A stretch of 64,000 nucleotides of DNA from Pseudomonas putida (lineage in GTDB: Bacteria > Pseudomonadota > Gammaproteobacteria > Pseudomonadales > Pseudomonadaceae). The stretch covers positions 620,001 through 684,000 of the forward strand of contig NZ_CP011789.1 in NCBI RefSeq assembly GCF_001636055.1. Direction: 5' to 3'. Below the pieces are notes generated by a model that searched no databases, was not told the DNA's origin, and saw only the letters and a list, made by a program, of their open reading frames with translations. Shown here piece by piece: positions 1-11,879 of the stretch. The position numbers and the translations under genes are program-made. Position 1 is the first letter of the stretch; every line of letters starts with the position of its first letter.

Positions 1-1086
1 GCACCGCTTGCCATCAAGCTGACCGGTGACGTCGACCAGTACCTGTGGATGGCGCAGATGCTGCGCAACTGCACCGCCAATCGCTATGCGGTGAACAAGG
101 AGCGCATGGTGCGCCTGTCCGAGTACAGCCGCGACTGCCTCGACGAGCTGCGCGCCGAAACCGGCATCGCCTACGAGAGCCGCACCCTGGGCACCACCCA
201 ACTGTTCCGCACCCAGGCCCAGGTCGATGCCGCAGCCAAGGATATTGCCGTGCTCGAGCAGTCTGGCGTGCCTTACGAATTGCTCGACCGCGACGGCATC
301 GCCCGCGTGGAGCCTGCGCTGGCGGGCGTGAAGGACATCCTTGCTGGCGCCCTGCGCCTGCCCAACGACCAGACCGGCGACTGCCAGCTGTTCACCACCA
401 AGCTGGCCGACATGGCCATCAAGCTGGGCGTCGAGTTCCGCTTCGGCCAGAACATCCAGCGCCTGGACCATGCCGGTGACCGTATCAATGGCGTGTGGAT
501 CGACGGCAAGCTGGAGACAGCCGATCGCTACGTGCTGGCGCTGGGCAGCTATTCGCCGCAACTGCTCAAGCCGCTGGGCATCAAGGCACCGGTGTATCCG
601 CTCAAGGGCTACTCGCTGACCGTGCCGATCACCGATGCCGACATGGCGCCGACGTCGACCATTCTCGACGAAACCTACAAAGTCGCCATCACCCGTTTCG
701 ACAACCGTATCCGTGTCGGTGGCATGGCTGAAATCGCCGGTTTTGACTTGTCGCTGAACCCGCGTCGACGCGAAACGCTGGAGATGATCGTCAACGACCT
801 TTATCCTCGCGGCGGCGACCTGAGCCAGGCCAGTTTCTGGACCGGCCTGCGCCCGGCCACTCCGGATGGCACCCCGATCGTCGGTGGCACCGCGTTCCGC
901 AACCTGTTCCTCAATACAGGTCACGGCACCCTGGGCTGGACCATGGCTTGCGGTTCCGGTCGCCTGCTGGCCGACCTGATCGCGCGCAAGAAGCCGCAGA
1001 TCAGTGCCGAAGGGCTGGATATCTCGCGCTACGGCAACAGCCGCGAGAGTGCTGGCCACGGTAGCCCGGTATCGGCTCACCAGTAA
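1..1086 (+). CDS. dadA: D-amino acid dehydrogenase small subunit, 5' end outside window
   Basis: The reading frame is open from base 1 and gives the C-terminal 361 residues of a protein that is usually about 432 long, so only the N-terminal FAD-binding Rossmann segment is missing. The family (DAO fold) oxidises D-alanine and other D-amino acids at the inner membrane and passes electrons to the quinone pool. The C-terminal segment [15 protein letters not shown], which closes over the FAD in this family, is intact. dadX follows on the same strand after 131 bp, as expected for the alanine catabolic dad operon. In P. aeruginosa a RidA-type gene lies between the two (from memory); none is present here. 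Confidence 0.96.
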   Translation, partial: APLAIKLTGDVDQYLWMAQMLRNCTANRYAVNKERMVRLSEYSRDCLDELRAETGIAYESRTLGTTQLFRTQAQVDAAAKDIAVLEQSGVPYELLDRDGIARVEPALAGVKDILAGALRLPNDQTGDCQLFTTKLADMAIKLGVEFRFGQNIQRLDHAGDRINGVWIDGKLETADRYVLALGSYSPQLLKPLGIKAPVYPLKGYSLTVPITDADMAPTSTILDETYKVAITRFDNRIRVGGMAEIAGFDLSLNPRRRETLEMIVNDLYPRGGDLSQASFWTGLRPATPDGTPIVGGTAFRNLFLNTGHGTLGWTMACGSGRLLADLIARKKPQISAEGLDISRYGNSRESAGHGSPVSAHQ

Positions 1087-1093
1087 TTGCAGC

Positions 1094-1173
1094 GCTGGCC
1101 TCTTCGCGGGAAAGCCCGCTCCCACGGCAGGATGAGGACTTGTGGGAGCGGGCTTGCCCGCGAAAAGGCCAGC
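1094..1173. repeat. Inverted pair of REP elements
   Basis: Two P. putida type REP sequences face each other (GCTGGCC at 1094-1100, GGCCAGC at the other end, each with the core GCGGGAAAGCCCGC or GCGGGCTTGCCCGC). They fill the dadA-dadX gap and can form a long hairpin, which could attenuate transcription or protect the upstream mRNA. Confidence 0.85.
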
Positions 1174-1217
1174 ACCGTTCCTCCGTCATAAACAGATCCA
1201 CCAGAAGGCTGCCCTCC

Positions 1218-2291
1218 ATGCGCCCCGCCCGTGCCCTGATCGACCTCCAAGCCCTCCGTCACAACTACCGCCTGGCCCGTGAATTGTCCGGCGCCAAGGC
1301 CCTTGCCGTGGTCAAGGCCGATGCCTACGGCCACGGTGCGGTACGTTGCGCCCTGGCGCTGGAGACCGAGGCTGACGGTTTCGCCGTTGCCTGCATCGAA
1401 GAGGCCCTGGAGCTGCGTGCCGCAGGGATCAAGGCTCCGGTGCTGCTGCTCGAAGGCTTCTTCGAGGCCAGCGAGCTGGCGCTGATCGCCGAGCACGACC
1501 TGTGGTGCGTGGTGCACTCGCTGTGGCAGCTCGAAGCGATCGAGCAGACCGCTGTGCGCAAGCCGCTGAACATCTGGCTCAAGCTCGACAGCGGCATGCA
1601 CCGCGTGGGCCTGCACCCCAAGGACTACCACGAGGCCTACCAGCGCCTGCTGGCCAGCGGCAAGGTCGCGCGCATCGTGCTGATGACCCACTTCGCCCGT
1701 GCCGACGAGCTCGATGCCTCGACCACCGAGCAGCAGGTCGCCGTGTTCCAGGCCGCCCGCCAGGGGCTGGCCGCCGAGTGCAGCCTGCGCAACTCCCCCG
1801 GTGTGCTGGGCTGGCCGCAGGTGCCGAGTGATTGGGTGCGTCCGGGCATCATGCTGTACGGGGCCACGCCGTTCGAAGTCGAGCAGGCCGCAGCTGCGCG
1901 CCTGCAACCGGTAATGACCCTGCAATCGCGGATCATCAGCGTGCGCGAACTGCCGACCGGTGAGCCAGTCGGCTACGGTGCCAAGTTCACCAGCCCGCGC
2001 CCGACCCGGGTTGGCGTGGTCGCGATGGGTTACGCCGATGGCTACCCACGCCACGCGCCCACCGGCACCCCGGTGGTGGTCGCCGGCAAGCGTACTCAAC
2101 TGATTGGTCGGGTCTCGATGGACATGCTCTGCGTCGACCTCACCGAAGTGCCCGAAGCGGGTATCGGCAGCCCGGTCGAGCTGTGGGGCAAGCAGGTCCT
2201 GGCCAGTGACGTGGCGCAACAGGCGGGCACCATTCCCTACCAGATCTTCTGCAACCTGCGGCGCGTGCCATTGGATTATTACGGCGAATGA
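1218..2291 (+). CDS. dadX: Catabolic alanine racemase
   Basis: The protein has 357 residues, the normal length for DadX. It is a PLP enzyme that interconverts L- and D-alanine and so feeds DadA. The PLP lysine is Lys33 in [10 protein letters not shown], and the second catalytic base is Tyr253 in [10 protein letters not shown]; these are the positions expected for Pseudomonas DadX. The C-terminal SMDMLCVDL motif is present. I chose the ATG at 1218 ([10 protein letters not shown]), because the longer frame from 1140 would translate the REP element. It is cytoplasmic and works with dadA in alanine catabolism. Confidence 0.97.
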   Translation: MRPARALIDLQALRHNYRLARELSGAKALAVVKADAYGHGAVRCALALETEADGFAVACIEEALELRAAGIKAPVLLLEGFFEASELALIAEHDLWCVVHSLWQLEAIEQTAVRKPLNIWLKLDSGMHRVGLHPKDYHEAYQRLLASGKVARIVLMTHFARADELDASTTEQQVAVFQAARQGLAAECSLRNSPGVLGWPQVPSDWVRPGIMLYGATPFEVEQAAAARLQPVMTLQSRIISVRELPTGEPVGYGAKFTSPRPTRVGVVAMGYADGYPRHAPTGTPVVVAGKRTQLIGRVSMDMLCVDLTEVPEAGIGSPVELWGKQVLASDVAQQAGTIPYQIFCNLRRVPLDYYGE

Positions 2292-2400
2292 GGCGCTGAA
2301 GCGGACAGGCTGGGGTCTTGCGTGTTGTAAATACTGAACGGCATTGCCATGATATCGTTCACATTTGACCCCATCTCGACCGTTTCTGGAGGCGCAAGCT

Positions 2401-2949
2401 TTGGACGTCGGCGAACGACTGCAAGCCATCCGCAAGCTCAAGGGCCTGTCCCAGCGCGAACTCGCCAAACGGGCGGGCGTAACCAACAGCACCATCTCGA
2501 TGATCGAGAAGAACAGCGTGAGCCCGTCGATCAGCTCCCTGCGCAAGGTGCTGAGCGGCATTCCCATGTCGATGGTCGAGTTCTTTTCCGTCGAGCTTGC
2601 GCCGGAAAGCCCCACCCAGATCGTCTACAAGGCCCACGAGCTGATCGACATTTCCGACGGCGCGGTGACCATGAAGCTGGTCGGCAAATCGCACCCCAAC
2701 CGTGCCATCGCCTTTCTCAACGAGGTTTATCCGCCGGGGGCCGACACGGGTGAAGAGATGCTCACACACGATGGCGAAGAGACCGGAATCCTCCTCGAAG
2801 GCCGTCTTGAACTGGTGGTCGGCGCCGAAACCTTCATCCTCGAAGCGGGCGACAGCTACTACTTCGAGAGCACCCGTCCGCACCGTTTCCGCAACCCTTT
2901 CGACGAACCTGCCCGCCTGATCAGTGCTGCCACGCCTTCGAACTTTTGA
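2401..2949 (+). CDS. XRE-family regulator with cupin domain (PuuR-like)
   Basis: This 182-residue protein has an N-terminal Cro/CI helix-turn-helix (about residues 4-58, with LSQRELAKRAGVTNSTISMI) and a C-terminal cupin sensor domain (about 105-178). That is the architecture of regulators of polyamine and amino-acid catabolism. The start is TTG at 2401, preceded by GGAGG at 2388-2392 with 8 bp spacing. An upstream TTG at 2365 is in frame but has no Shine-Dalgarno sequence. It lies downstream of dadX on the same strand after 109 bp. The target genes cannot be deduced from the sequence. Confidence 0.9.
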   Translation: MDVGERLQAIRKLKGLSQRELAKRAGVTNSTISMIEKNSVSPSISSLRKVLSGIPMSMVEFFSVELAPESPTQIVYKAHELIDISDGAVTMKLVGKSHPNRAIAFLNEVYPPGADTGEEMLTHDGEETGILLEGRLELVVGAETFILEAGDSYYFESTRPHRFRNPFDEPARLISAATPSNF

Positions 2950-3084
2950 TCCAGCGCAGCGTATTGTTTCGCCAATACCCCTTTCCTGTGTGGGGTCGTT
3001 TCACGCCTTCCGGGTAGCCGCTATACTTTTCAACGCTCGCCAACCGTGGCGGCGGGCGTGATTAGCCACCATGAGGGTGTACGC

Positions 3085-3507
3085 GTGAACCAAATCAAGA
3101 AAATGCTGGCCGTACCAGCAGCCGTATTCGCCCTCTGGGCACTCAATGCAAGCGCTGCGACCAACGACGACATCGCCAAGCGCCTGGAGCCGGTGGGGCA
3201 GGTGTGCGTCCAGGGCCAGGAGTGCAAAGGCATGGAAGTGGCCGTATCGGCCGGTGGCGGTGGCGCCAAGACACCCGACGAAATCATCGCCAAGCACTGC
3301 AATGCCTGCCATGGCACGGGCCTGCTGAACGCGCCGAAGATCGGCGACACGGCGGCCTGGAAAGAGCGCGCCGATCACCAGGGCGGCCTCGACGGGATTC
3401 TGGCCAAGGCCATCACCGGCATCAACGCCATGCCGCCCAAGGGCACCTGCGCCGACTGCTCGGATGAGGAGCTCAAGGGGGCGATCAAGAAGATGTCCGG
3501 GCTGTAG
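3085..3507 (+). CDS. Cytochrome c5, secreted monohaem
   Basis: The 140-residue precursor has a signal peptide of about 24 residues ending ASA, then one haem site CNACH (Cys72, Cys75, His76). Met116 is the likely sixth iron ligand. The pair Cys122/Cys125 (CADC) is the disulfide typical of cytochrome c5. It is a periplasmic or membrane-tethered electron carrier. The start is GTG at 3085, with GAGGG about 7 bp upstream. A strong hairpin terminator follows directly, so the gene is probably transcribed alone. Confidence 0.93.
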   Translation: MNQIKKMLAVPAAVFALWALNASAATNDDIAKRLEPVGQVCVQGQECKGMEVAVSAGGGGAKTPDEIIAKHCNACHGTGLLNAPKIGDTAAWKERADHQGGLDGILAKAITGINAMPPKGTCADCSDEELKGAIKKMSGL

Positions 3508-3525
3508 ACCGGACTGGATTTGCGT

Positions 3526-3553
3526 AAAGCCCGCCATTGATGGCGGGCTTTTG
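3526..3553 (+). terminator. Terminator of cytochrome c5 gene
   Basis: AAGCCCGCC and GGCGGGCTT form a 9-bp perfect stem with a short loop (ATTGAT), followed by TTTG. It begins 18 bp after the stop codon. Confidence 0.85.
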
Positions 3554-3580
3554 CATTTATGGGTAGGTGCCGGTCCCGGG

Positions 3581-3774
3581 AAAAGGTCGGCCCGGTCAGC
3601 AAATCAGCTAGGGTAATGATCACAACCTGTAGGAGCGGGCTTGCCCGCGAAAGGGCCGGCCTGTTCAGCAAATCAGCCAGGGCAATGGTCCCAACCTGTA
3701 GGAGCGGGCTTGCCCGCGAAAGGGCCGGTCTGGTCAGCAAATCAGCCAGGGTAATGGTCACAGCCTGCAAGCCC
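3581..3774. repeat. Tandem array of a 69-bp unit, 2.8 copies, each full unit carrying a REP
   Basis: Three units start at 3581, 3650 and 3719, exactly 69 bp apart. Each begins A-AAGG-CGG and holds CAGCAAATCAG (at 3597, 3666 and 3735). The first two end with the REP core GTAGGAGCGGGCTTGCCCGCG; the third is cut before its REP. Copies differ at only a few bases. The array fills the gap between the cytochrome terminator and the acetyl-CoA hydrolase family gene. Confidence 0.9.
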
Positions 3775-3797
3775 CCACAAAGCCACAGGAGCCCCCG

Positions 3798-5660
3798 ATG
3801 CCCCATCGCTGCTCGATCGACCAGGCCGTCGACCAGGTCCTGGCCCGCCTCCCGGCCCATATCCACATGGGCCTGCCCCTGGGCCTGGGCAAACCCAATG
3901 CCTTCGTCAACGCCCTCTATGCCCGCATCCGCAGCCTGCCCGAGCGGCGCCTGACAATCTACACCGCCCTCAGCCTGGGCAGACCGCCGCTGGGTGACGG
4001 CCTGCAGCGGCGCTTCCTCGAACCCTTCGTCGAGCGCGTCTTCGCCGACTACGAAGAGCTCGACTACCTCGCCGACCTGCGCAACGACACCCTCCCGGCC
4101 AACATCCGTGTCGAGCAGTTCTTCATGCAGCCCGGTTCGCTGCTGCACAGCGAGACCGCCCAGCAGGACTACGTCAGTAGCAACTACAGCCACGCTGCGC
4201 GCGATATCAACGCCAAGGGCTTGAACCTCATCGCCCAGATCGTTGCCGCTACGCCCGAGCGTCCGGATCACCTGAGCCTAGCCTGCAACCCCGACATTAC
4301 CCTCGACCTGCTGCCAATGATCGCCAAACGCCGTGCCGCAGGCGAAACCATCCTCATGCTCGGCCAGGTGCATGCCGAACTGCCCTACATGCCGGGCGAC
4401 GCCGAACTGCCTGCACAGGATTTCGACCTGCTGATCGATACCCCCGAGCAGCGTCGACTGTTCTGCACCCCGAACATGCCGGTCACCCTCCAGGACCACT
4501 GCATCGGCCTGTACGCCAGCACCCTGGTGCGTGATGGCGGCACCCTGCAGATCGGCATCGGCGCCATGGGCGATGCCGTGGCCGCAGCGCTGCTCGCGCG
4601 CCAGGACGACAACGACGCCTACCGCGCGTTGCTCGAAGACCTGGACCTGAACCCCTGGAAAACGCTGATCGAGCGTGAGGGTGGTATGGATGCCTTCGCC
4701 CAAGGGCTCTACGGCTGCAGCGAGATGTTCGTCAACGGCCTGCTGGCGCTGGCCGAAGCAGGCGTGGTGCGGCGCCCGGCCGACGAGCAGGGCGTGCTGG
4801 TGCATGGCGGGTTCTTTCTCGGCACCGCAGATTTCTACCAGCGCTTGCGGCAGATGCCTCTTGAGCAGCGCAAACGCTTCGCCATGACCGCCATCAGCTT
4901 CATTAACGAGCTGTATGGCGACGAAGCACTCAAGCGTCGCCAGCGCCGCGATGCGCGCTTCGTCAACACGGTGTTTGGCATGACCCTGCTCGGTGCCGGG
5001 GTGGCCGATCAGCTGGAAGATGGCCGGGTGCTCAGCGGTGTGGGCGGGCAGTACAACTTCGTCGCCCAGGGCCATGCACTGGAGGGCGGGCGCTCGATCC
5101 TGCTGCTGCGTAGCTGGCGCGAGGCGGGTGGCGAGGTGACGTCGAATGTGTTCTGGCAGTATGGACATTGCACCATTCCCCGGCACCTGCGTGACATCGT
5201 GATCACCGAATACGGCATCGCCGATCTGCGTGGGCAGACCGACAGCGAGGTGATCGCACGGTTGCTGGCAATCAGTGACTCACGTTTTCAGAAACCTTTG
5301 ATGGAGCAGGCCAAGAAGGCCGGCAAGCTGGCGCGGGACTTCGAGCTATCGGCACGCTTCACCGACAACACGCCCGAGCGCCTGGAAGCGATCAGGGCGC
5401 GGTATGCGGGGTTGTTCCCCGAGTACCCGCTGGGCAGCGACTTCACGCCTGAGGAGCAGGACCTGCTGCGGGCGCTGAACTGGCTCAAGAGCAAGTTCAA
5501 GCTGAGCGAGGTGCTGGAGCTGGGCAAGGCGGCGCTGGATGCGCCAGAACCTCAGGCCTATACGGCGCATCTGGTGCGGATGGGGCTGAGTGAACCGCAG
5601 GGGCTGAAGGAGGAGCTGTACCAGCGGTTGCTGCTGGCGGGGTTGCAGGCTGCAAAATAA
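3798..5660 (+). CDS. Acetyl-CoA hydrolase/CoA-transferase family protein
   Basis: The 620-residue protein belongs to the acetyl-CoA hydrolase/transferase (Cat1) family. These enzymes move CoA between short acyl groups through a glutamyl-CoA intermediate, or hydrolyse the thioester. The C-terminal half has the conserved ITEYGIADLRGQ block and GGQYNFVAQGHAL, typical of the CoA-transferase domain. At 620 residues it is longer than the usual 430-500, with extra sequence between the two halves. The start is ATG at 3798 with AGGAG at 3787-3791. No signal peptide is seen, so it should be cytosolic. The natural acyl substrate cannot be told from the sequence. Confidence 0.85.
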   Translation: MPHRCSIDQAVDQVLARLPAHIHMGLPLGLGKPNAFVNALYARIRSLPERRLTIYTALSLGRPPLGDGLQRRFLEPFVERVFADYEELDYLADLRNDTLPANIRVEQFFMQPGSLLHSETAQQDYVSSNYSHAARDINAKGLNLIAQIVAATPERPDHLSLACNPDITLDLLPMIAKRRAAGETILMLGQVHAELPYMPGDAELPAQDFDLLIDTPEQRRLFCTPNMPVTLQDHCIGLYASTLVRDGGTLQIGIGAMGDAVAAALLARQDDNDAYRALLEDLDLNPWKTLIEREGGMDAFAQGLYGCSEMFVNGLLALAEAGVVRRPADEQGVLVHGGFFLGTADFYQRLRQMPLEQRKRFAMTAISFINELYGDEALKRRQRRDARFVNTVFGMTLLGAGVADQLEDGRVLSGVGGQYNFVAQGHALEGGRSILLLRSWREAGGEVTSNVFWQYGHCTIPRHLRDIVITEYGIADLRGQTDSEVIARLLAISDSRFQKPLMEQAKKAGKLARDFELSARFTDNTPERLEAIRARYAGLFPEYPLGSDFTPEEQDLLRALNWLKSKFKLSEVLELGKAALDAPEPQAYTAHLVRMGLSEPQGLKEELYQRLLLAGLQAAK

Positions 5661-5680
5661 ACGCTCGGACATGCTGGCCC

Positions 5681-5710
5681 CTGTGGGAGCGGGTAAACCC
5701 GCTCCCACAG
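5681..5710. repeat. Perfect inverted repeat (REP variant) between convergent genes
   Basis: CTGTGGGAGCGGG and CCCGCTCCCACAG form a 13-bp perfect stem with a TAAA loop. It lies between the ends of the CoA-transferase gene and xpt, and could act as a transcription barrier in both directions. Confidence 0.85.
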
Positions 5711-5726
5711 AGCTCGCGTAGCGGCC

Positions 5727-8382
<2,656 letters not shown>

Positions 8383-8558
8383 GCTAGAAACCGGGAGTAA
8401 CCAGAAAATAGCCGCGCATTCTAGCAGGCATGGGTCGGTTATGGCGCGACCGTCTGACAGTGTGATGCAGCGCACCATTCAGATTTGCGGGCGTTGCGAC
8501 TTTCGCGCAGGATGCACGGCAAAATCCGTCGAGATGCGGGGCAGGGAACGCCACATAT

Positions 8559-8577
8559 AAAAGTGAGAATCATTTCC
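8559..8577 (+). promoter_or_regulatory. Fur-box-like sequence
   Basis: AAAAGTGAGAATCATTTCC matches 13 of 19 positions of the Fur consensus GATAATGATAATCATTATC, by my count. It lies about 60 bp before the start of the GGDEF-EAL gene. Iron control is only an inference. Confidence 0.35.
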
Positions 8578-8637
8578 ACTTGTCGGTTAGGATACGGCAC
8601 ATCCTCGGTCACACTGTTCGAGCCCTAAGGAGCCCGC

Positions 8638-10302
8638 TTGTCCACGCCCGTCGAACCGTTGCGCTTGCTGCTGTTGGCCGATGAGCCGGAATGGGCTGCG
8701 TTGCTGCGCGAATGTGTCCAGCCGCTGGCTGGCAGCGCGGTACTGCTGACTGCGCCGAACTGGGAGGCGGTGGACAGCCTGTTCGTTCACGATCGCCAAG
8801 CCGTGGTACTGGCCACGCCCGACCTGCAGCCGACACCCGGACGCTGCGACCTGCCGACCATCCTGCTGCTGGAGCACGAGCCCGAGACGCCTCCGGTGGG
8901 CGTAAGTGACTGGCTGGTGCGTGGGCAACTGAGCAGTGACGCGCTGCGCCGCTCGTTGCGTCATGTGCGTGAACGCGGTGTGCTGGTCGCCACCTTGCAA
9001 CGCCTGGCCGAGCAGGACCCGCTCACCGGCATCGCCAATCGCCAGGGCTTCCAGGCACTGCTCAGCGCACGCCTGGCGGAGAACGCAGGCCGCGGCCTGG
9101 CCCTCGGTCACCTGGACCTGGACAACTTCCGTCACGTCAACGACGCCCTGGGGCACCAGGGCGGTGATCGCCTGATCCTGCAGGTGGTCAACCGACTCAA
9201 GCAGCAGCTGGAGGCCGGTGATCAGTTGGCGCGCCTGGGCAGCGATGAGTTCGCGCTGCTGATCGACACCCGCCGCGACCCCAGCCGCGCCGAGCGCACC
9301 GCCGAGCGTATCGTCGAAGCCCTGGCCGAGCCGTACTGGATCGATGGCGAAAGCCTGCTGCTTGGTTGCAGCCTGGGCCTGGCCCATGCCCGTGCGCAAG
9401 CGGGCGCCGATCCGTTGATGTGGCATGCGCACATCGCCATGCGCCAGGCCAAGGGCAGCCAAGGCTGCACGTATTACGTGTTCAACGAGCGAATAAACAG
9501 CAACGCCCGCAGCCTCGCCGACCTGGAAAGCGAGCTGCGTCGGGCCCTGCGTCGTGACGAGCTGGAGCTGCACTACCAGCCGCGCTTGAACCTCAAGGAC
9601 GGCACCATCGTCGGCCTCGAGGCACTGGTGCGCTGGCGGCATGCCGAGCGTGGCCTGCTGCCGCCGAGCGAGTTCGTGCCGCTGGCCGAGCAGAGCGGGC
9701 TGATCGTACCGCTGGGCTACTGGGTGATCTCCCGCGCCCTGCGTGACATGCAGGCCCTGGGCGAGCACGGCCTGGCGCCGCTGCACATGGCGGTGAACCT
9801 GAGCTTCCGCCAGTTCCAGGACAGCCAGCTGTTGGCGACCCTGAGCCGGCTGATCGTCGAACACGGCGTCGATGCGCGTTGGCTGGAGTTCGAGCTGACC
9901 GAGACCGCGGTGATGCGCCGCAACGAAGTGGTGCGCCAGACCATGGATGCACTGGGGCGCCTGGGTGTGCGTTTCTCGCTGGATGACTTTGGCACTGGTT
10001 TTTCGTCGTTCGTGCACCTGAACAGCCTGCCCATCACCTTGCTCAAGGTCGATCGCAGCTTCGTCGCCGGCATGGAACAGCGCGAAGAAAACCGCAAGCT
10101 GGTGCACGCGATGATCAACCTGGCGCACAACCTCAACCTGGAAGTGGTGGCCGAAGGGGTGGAAAGCGATGAGCAACTGGGTCTGCTGCGTGATTTCGGT
10201 TGCGACCAGGTGCAAGGGTTCCTGGTGAGCCGGCCGCTGCCGATCGATGAGCTGATCGTCTACCTGTTCCAGGCGGCCAAGCCGCAGTTGGTGAGTGTTT
10301 AG
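8638..10302 (+). CDS. GGDEF-EAL cyclic-di-GMP protein with degenerate receiver-like N-terminus
   Basis: The 554-residue protein has a receiver-like N-terminal region (about 1-115, without a clear phospho-acceptor Asp), a diguanylate cyclase domain (about 125-285) and an EAL phosphodiesterase domain (about 305-545). The cyclase signature reads GSDEF (residues 201-205) instead of GGDEF, and no RxxD inhibitory site precedes it. The EAL domain keeps EALVRW (Glu328), FELTET, DDFGTGFSS and VAEGVES. I infer that it mainly degrades c-di-GMP, with the GGDEF half regulatory or weak. No membrane segment is seen. The start is TTG at 8638 with AAGGAG at 8627-8632. Confidence 0.92.
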   Translation: MSTPVEPLRLLLLADEPEWAALLRECVQPLAGSAVLLTAPNWEAVDSLFVHDRQAVVLATPDLQPTPGRCDLPTILLLEHEPETPPVGVSDWLVRGQLSSDALRRSLRHVRERGVLVATLQRLAEQDPLTGIANRQGFQALLSARLAENAGRGLALGHLDLDNFRHVNDALGHQGGDRLILQVVNRLKQQLEAGDQLARLGSDEFALLIDTRRDPSRAERTAERIVEALAEPYWIDGESLLLGCSLGLAHARAQAGADPLMWHAHIAMRQAKGSQGCTYYVFNERINSNARSLADLESELRRALRRDELELHYQPRLNLKDGTIVGLEALVRWRHAERGLLPPSEFVPLAEQSGLIVPLGYWVISRALRDMQALGEHGLAPLHMAVNLSFRQFQDSQLLATLSRLIVEHGVDARWLEFELTETAVMRRNEVVRQTMDALGRLGVRFSLDDFGTGFSSFVHLNSLPITLLKVDRSFVAGMEQREENRKLVHAMINLAHNLNLEVVAEGVESDEQLGLLRDFGCDQVQGFLVSRPLPIDELIVYLFQAAKPQLVSV

Positions 10303-10308
10303 CCGGTA

Positions 10309-10328
10309 GCGGCCCGCGATAGGGCCGC
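10309..10328. terminator. Hairpin between convergent genes
   Basis: GCGGCCC and GGGCCGC pair around a 6-base loop, just after the stop of the GGDEF-EAL gene and just before the end of the MATE gene. There is no T-tract on the plus strand. Confidence 0.5.
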
Positions 10329-10336
10329 CACTGATT

Positions 10337-11719
10337 TCAGGCCGAAACCGCCGCCCCCACGGCCGCCTTGCCCAGCAACCGCTTCATCCGCCATTCGAAT
10401 GCCAGCGTCAGCGCCACCGCCGCACACGCCAGCCCCAGCGCCAAGCCCCACCAGATACCCACCGCACCCCCGCCGAGCGTGAAGGCGAACACCCAGGCGC
10501 ATGGCGCGCCCACCAGCCAGTAGCACAGCAGACCGATCACGAACGTGGTCTTGGCGTCCTTCAGGCCGCGGATCGAGCCCATGGCGATGGTCTGCGTGCC
10601 GTCGAACAGCTCGAACCAGGCGGCCACCATCACCAGCTGCACGGCGAGCGCGAAGATGGCGGCGAACGCCGGATCATTGCGGTCGACCAGCAGCCCCACG
10701 AAGGTCTCCGGGAACAGCCAGAACAGCACCGCGAAGGTGAACATCACCACCGCGCCCAGGCCGATCCCGATGCGCCCGGCGCTGCGCGCGGCCAGCAGGT
10801 TGCCTGCGCCGTAGTACAGCCCGACTCGCATGGTCACCGCATAGGACAGCCCGGTCGGCACCATGAACGCTGCCGAAATGATCGGCAGGGCGATCTGGTG
10901 GGCGGCCAGCTCGGTATCGCCCAGTACACCCATGCACAGGGCGGCGAAGGCGAACAAGCCGACTTCCACGATGTAGGTACCGCCGATCGGCAGGCCCAGC
11001 CGCCACAACTCGCGAAGTGCATCGAGCGATGGGTGTGACAGGCCCTTGCGCAGCGGATAGGCGTCGTATGCACGGTGCCAGTGGATGTATAGAGCCAGGG
11101 CGATGGCCATGCCCAGCGACACCACGGCCGTGACCAGGCCGATGCCCATGAGGCCCAGCTTGGGCAGGCCGAACATGCCTTCGATCAACGCGTGGTTGAA
11201 CAGGTAGTTGAGTACCGTGCCCACCAGGCTGATGACCATCACCGGGGTCGAATGGCCCAGTGCGCTGGTGAAGCCGCGCAGGGCCATGAAGGTCAGGTAG
11301 CCGGGCAGCGCCAGGGGTAGCAGGGTAAGGAACTGCATGGCCATGTCGACGTTGTCGGGACGCTGGCCGAACAGCAGCAGCAAAGGTTTGAGGTTCCACA
11401 ACACCAGGGCCGCGCCCAGCGCCAGGCCCCAGGCCAACCACAGGCCGTTCTGCGCCAGGCGCGTGGCACCGGCGATGTCACCTGCGCCTTTGCGGAAGGC
11501 CACCAGGGTGCCGACCGCGGCGATCACGCCCAGGCAGAAGATCGACACGAACGAATAGCTCGCCGCGCCCAGGCCGCCCCCTGCCAGCGCCTGTGGACTG
11601 ATGCGCGCCATCATCAGGGTGTCGGTGAGCACCATCAGCATGTGCGCCAATTGCGAGGCGACCAGGGGGCCGGCCAGGCGCAGCAGAGCCTTGAGTTCGG
11701 TGGTGGGCGCGACATGCAT
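10337..11719 (-). CDS. MATE-family multidrug exporter (NorM-like)
   Basis: The 460-residue polytopic membrane protein has about 12 hydrophobic segments and the two-fold MATE arrangement (LAGPLVASQLAHMLMVLTDTLM near the N-terminus, LPIGGTYIVEVGLFAFAAL in the second half). This family exports cationic drugs in exchange for Na+ or H+. The start ATG at 11719 has AAGGA 8 bp upstream; the longer frame to 11815 reads through the promoter region. It is divergent from a LysR gene, and a 17-bp palindrome lies between them, so LysR control is likely. The substrate is not deducible. Confidence 0.93.
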   Translation of the reverse strand: MHVAPTTELKALLRLAGPLVASQLAHMLMVLTDTLMMARISPQALAGGGLGAASYSFVSIFCLGVIAAVGTLVAFRKGAGDIAGATRLAQNGLWLAWGLALGAALVLWNLKPLLLLFGQRPDNVDMAMQFLTLLPLALPGYLTFMALRGFTSALGHSTPVMVISLVGTVLNYLFNHALIEGMFGLPKLGLMGIGLVTAVVSLGMAIALALYIHWHRAYDAYPLRKGLSHPSLDALRELWRLGLPIGGTYIVEVGLFAFAALCMGVLGDTELAAHQIALPIISAAFMVPTGLSYAVTMRVGLYYGAGNLLAARSAGRIGIGLGAVVMFTFAVLFWLFPETFVGLLVDRNDPAFAAIFALAVQLVMVAAWFELFDGTQTIAMGSIRGLKDAKTTFVIGLLCYWLVGAPCAWVFAFTLGGGAVGIWWGLALGLACAAVALTLAFEWRMKRLLGKAAVGAAVSA

Positions 11720-11812
11720 GGGGGGAAGTCCTTGGGTGTGGGTCCTACACAAAGAGCTCACGATTCTGAGGCTTCGGTCAACATTGCACAAAAAGATAAA
11801 AGCGATCATTGG

Positions 11813-11829
11813 CATGAGTTGAACTCATG
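11813..11829. promoter_or_regulatory. 17-bp perfect palindrome, probable LysR operator
   Basis: CATGAGTTGAACTCATG is a perfect palindrome around a central G and contains the LysR-type T-N11-A motif (T11815, A11827). It lies in the divergent MATE/LysR gap, 50 bp before the LysR start and 93 bp before the MATE start. Confidence 0.65.
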
Positions 11830-11879
11830 GATGTATGCTTCTGCCGAATTGCCTCATGCGCCCGTATGACAGGTGCCCC

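Noticed and set aside
3581..3774. CRISPR array
   Set aside because: The repeats are 69-bp direct tandem units with near-constant content and no unique spacers; they are REP units, and no cas genes are near.
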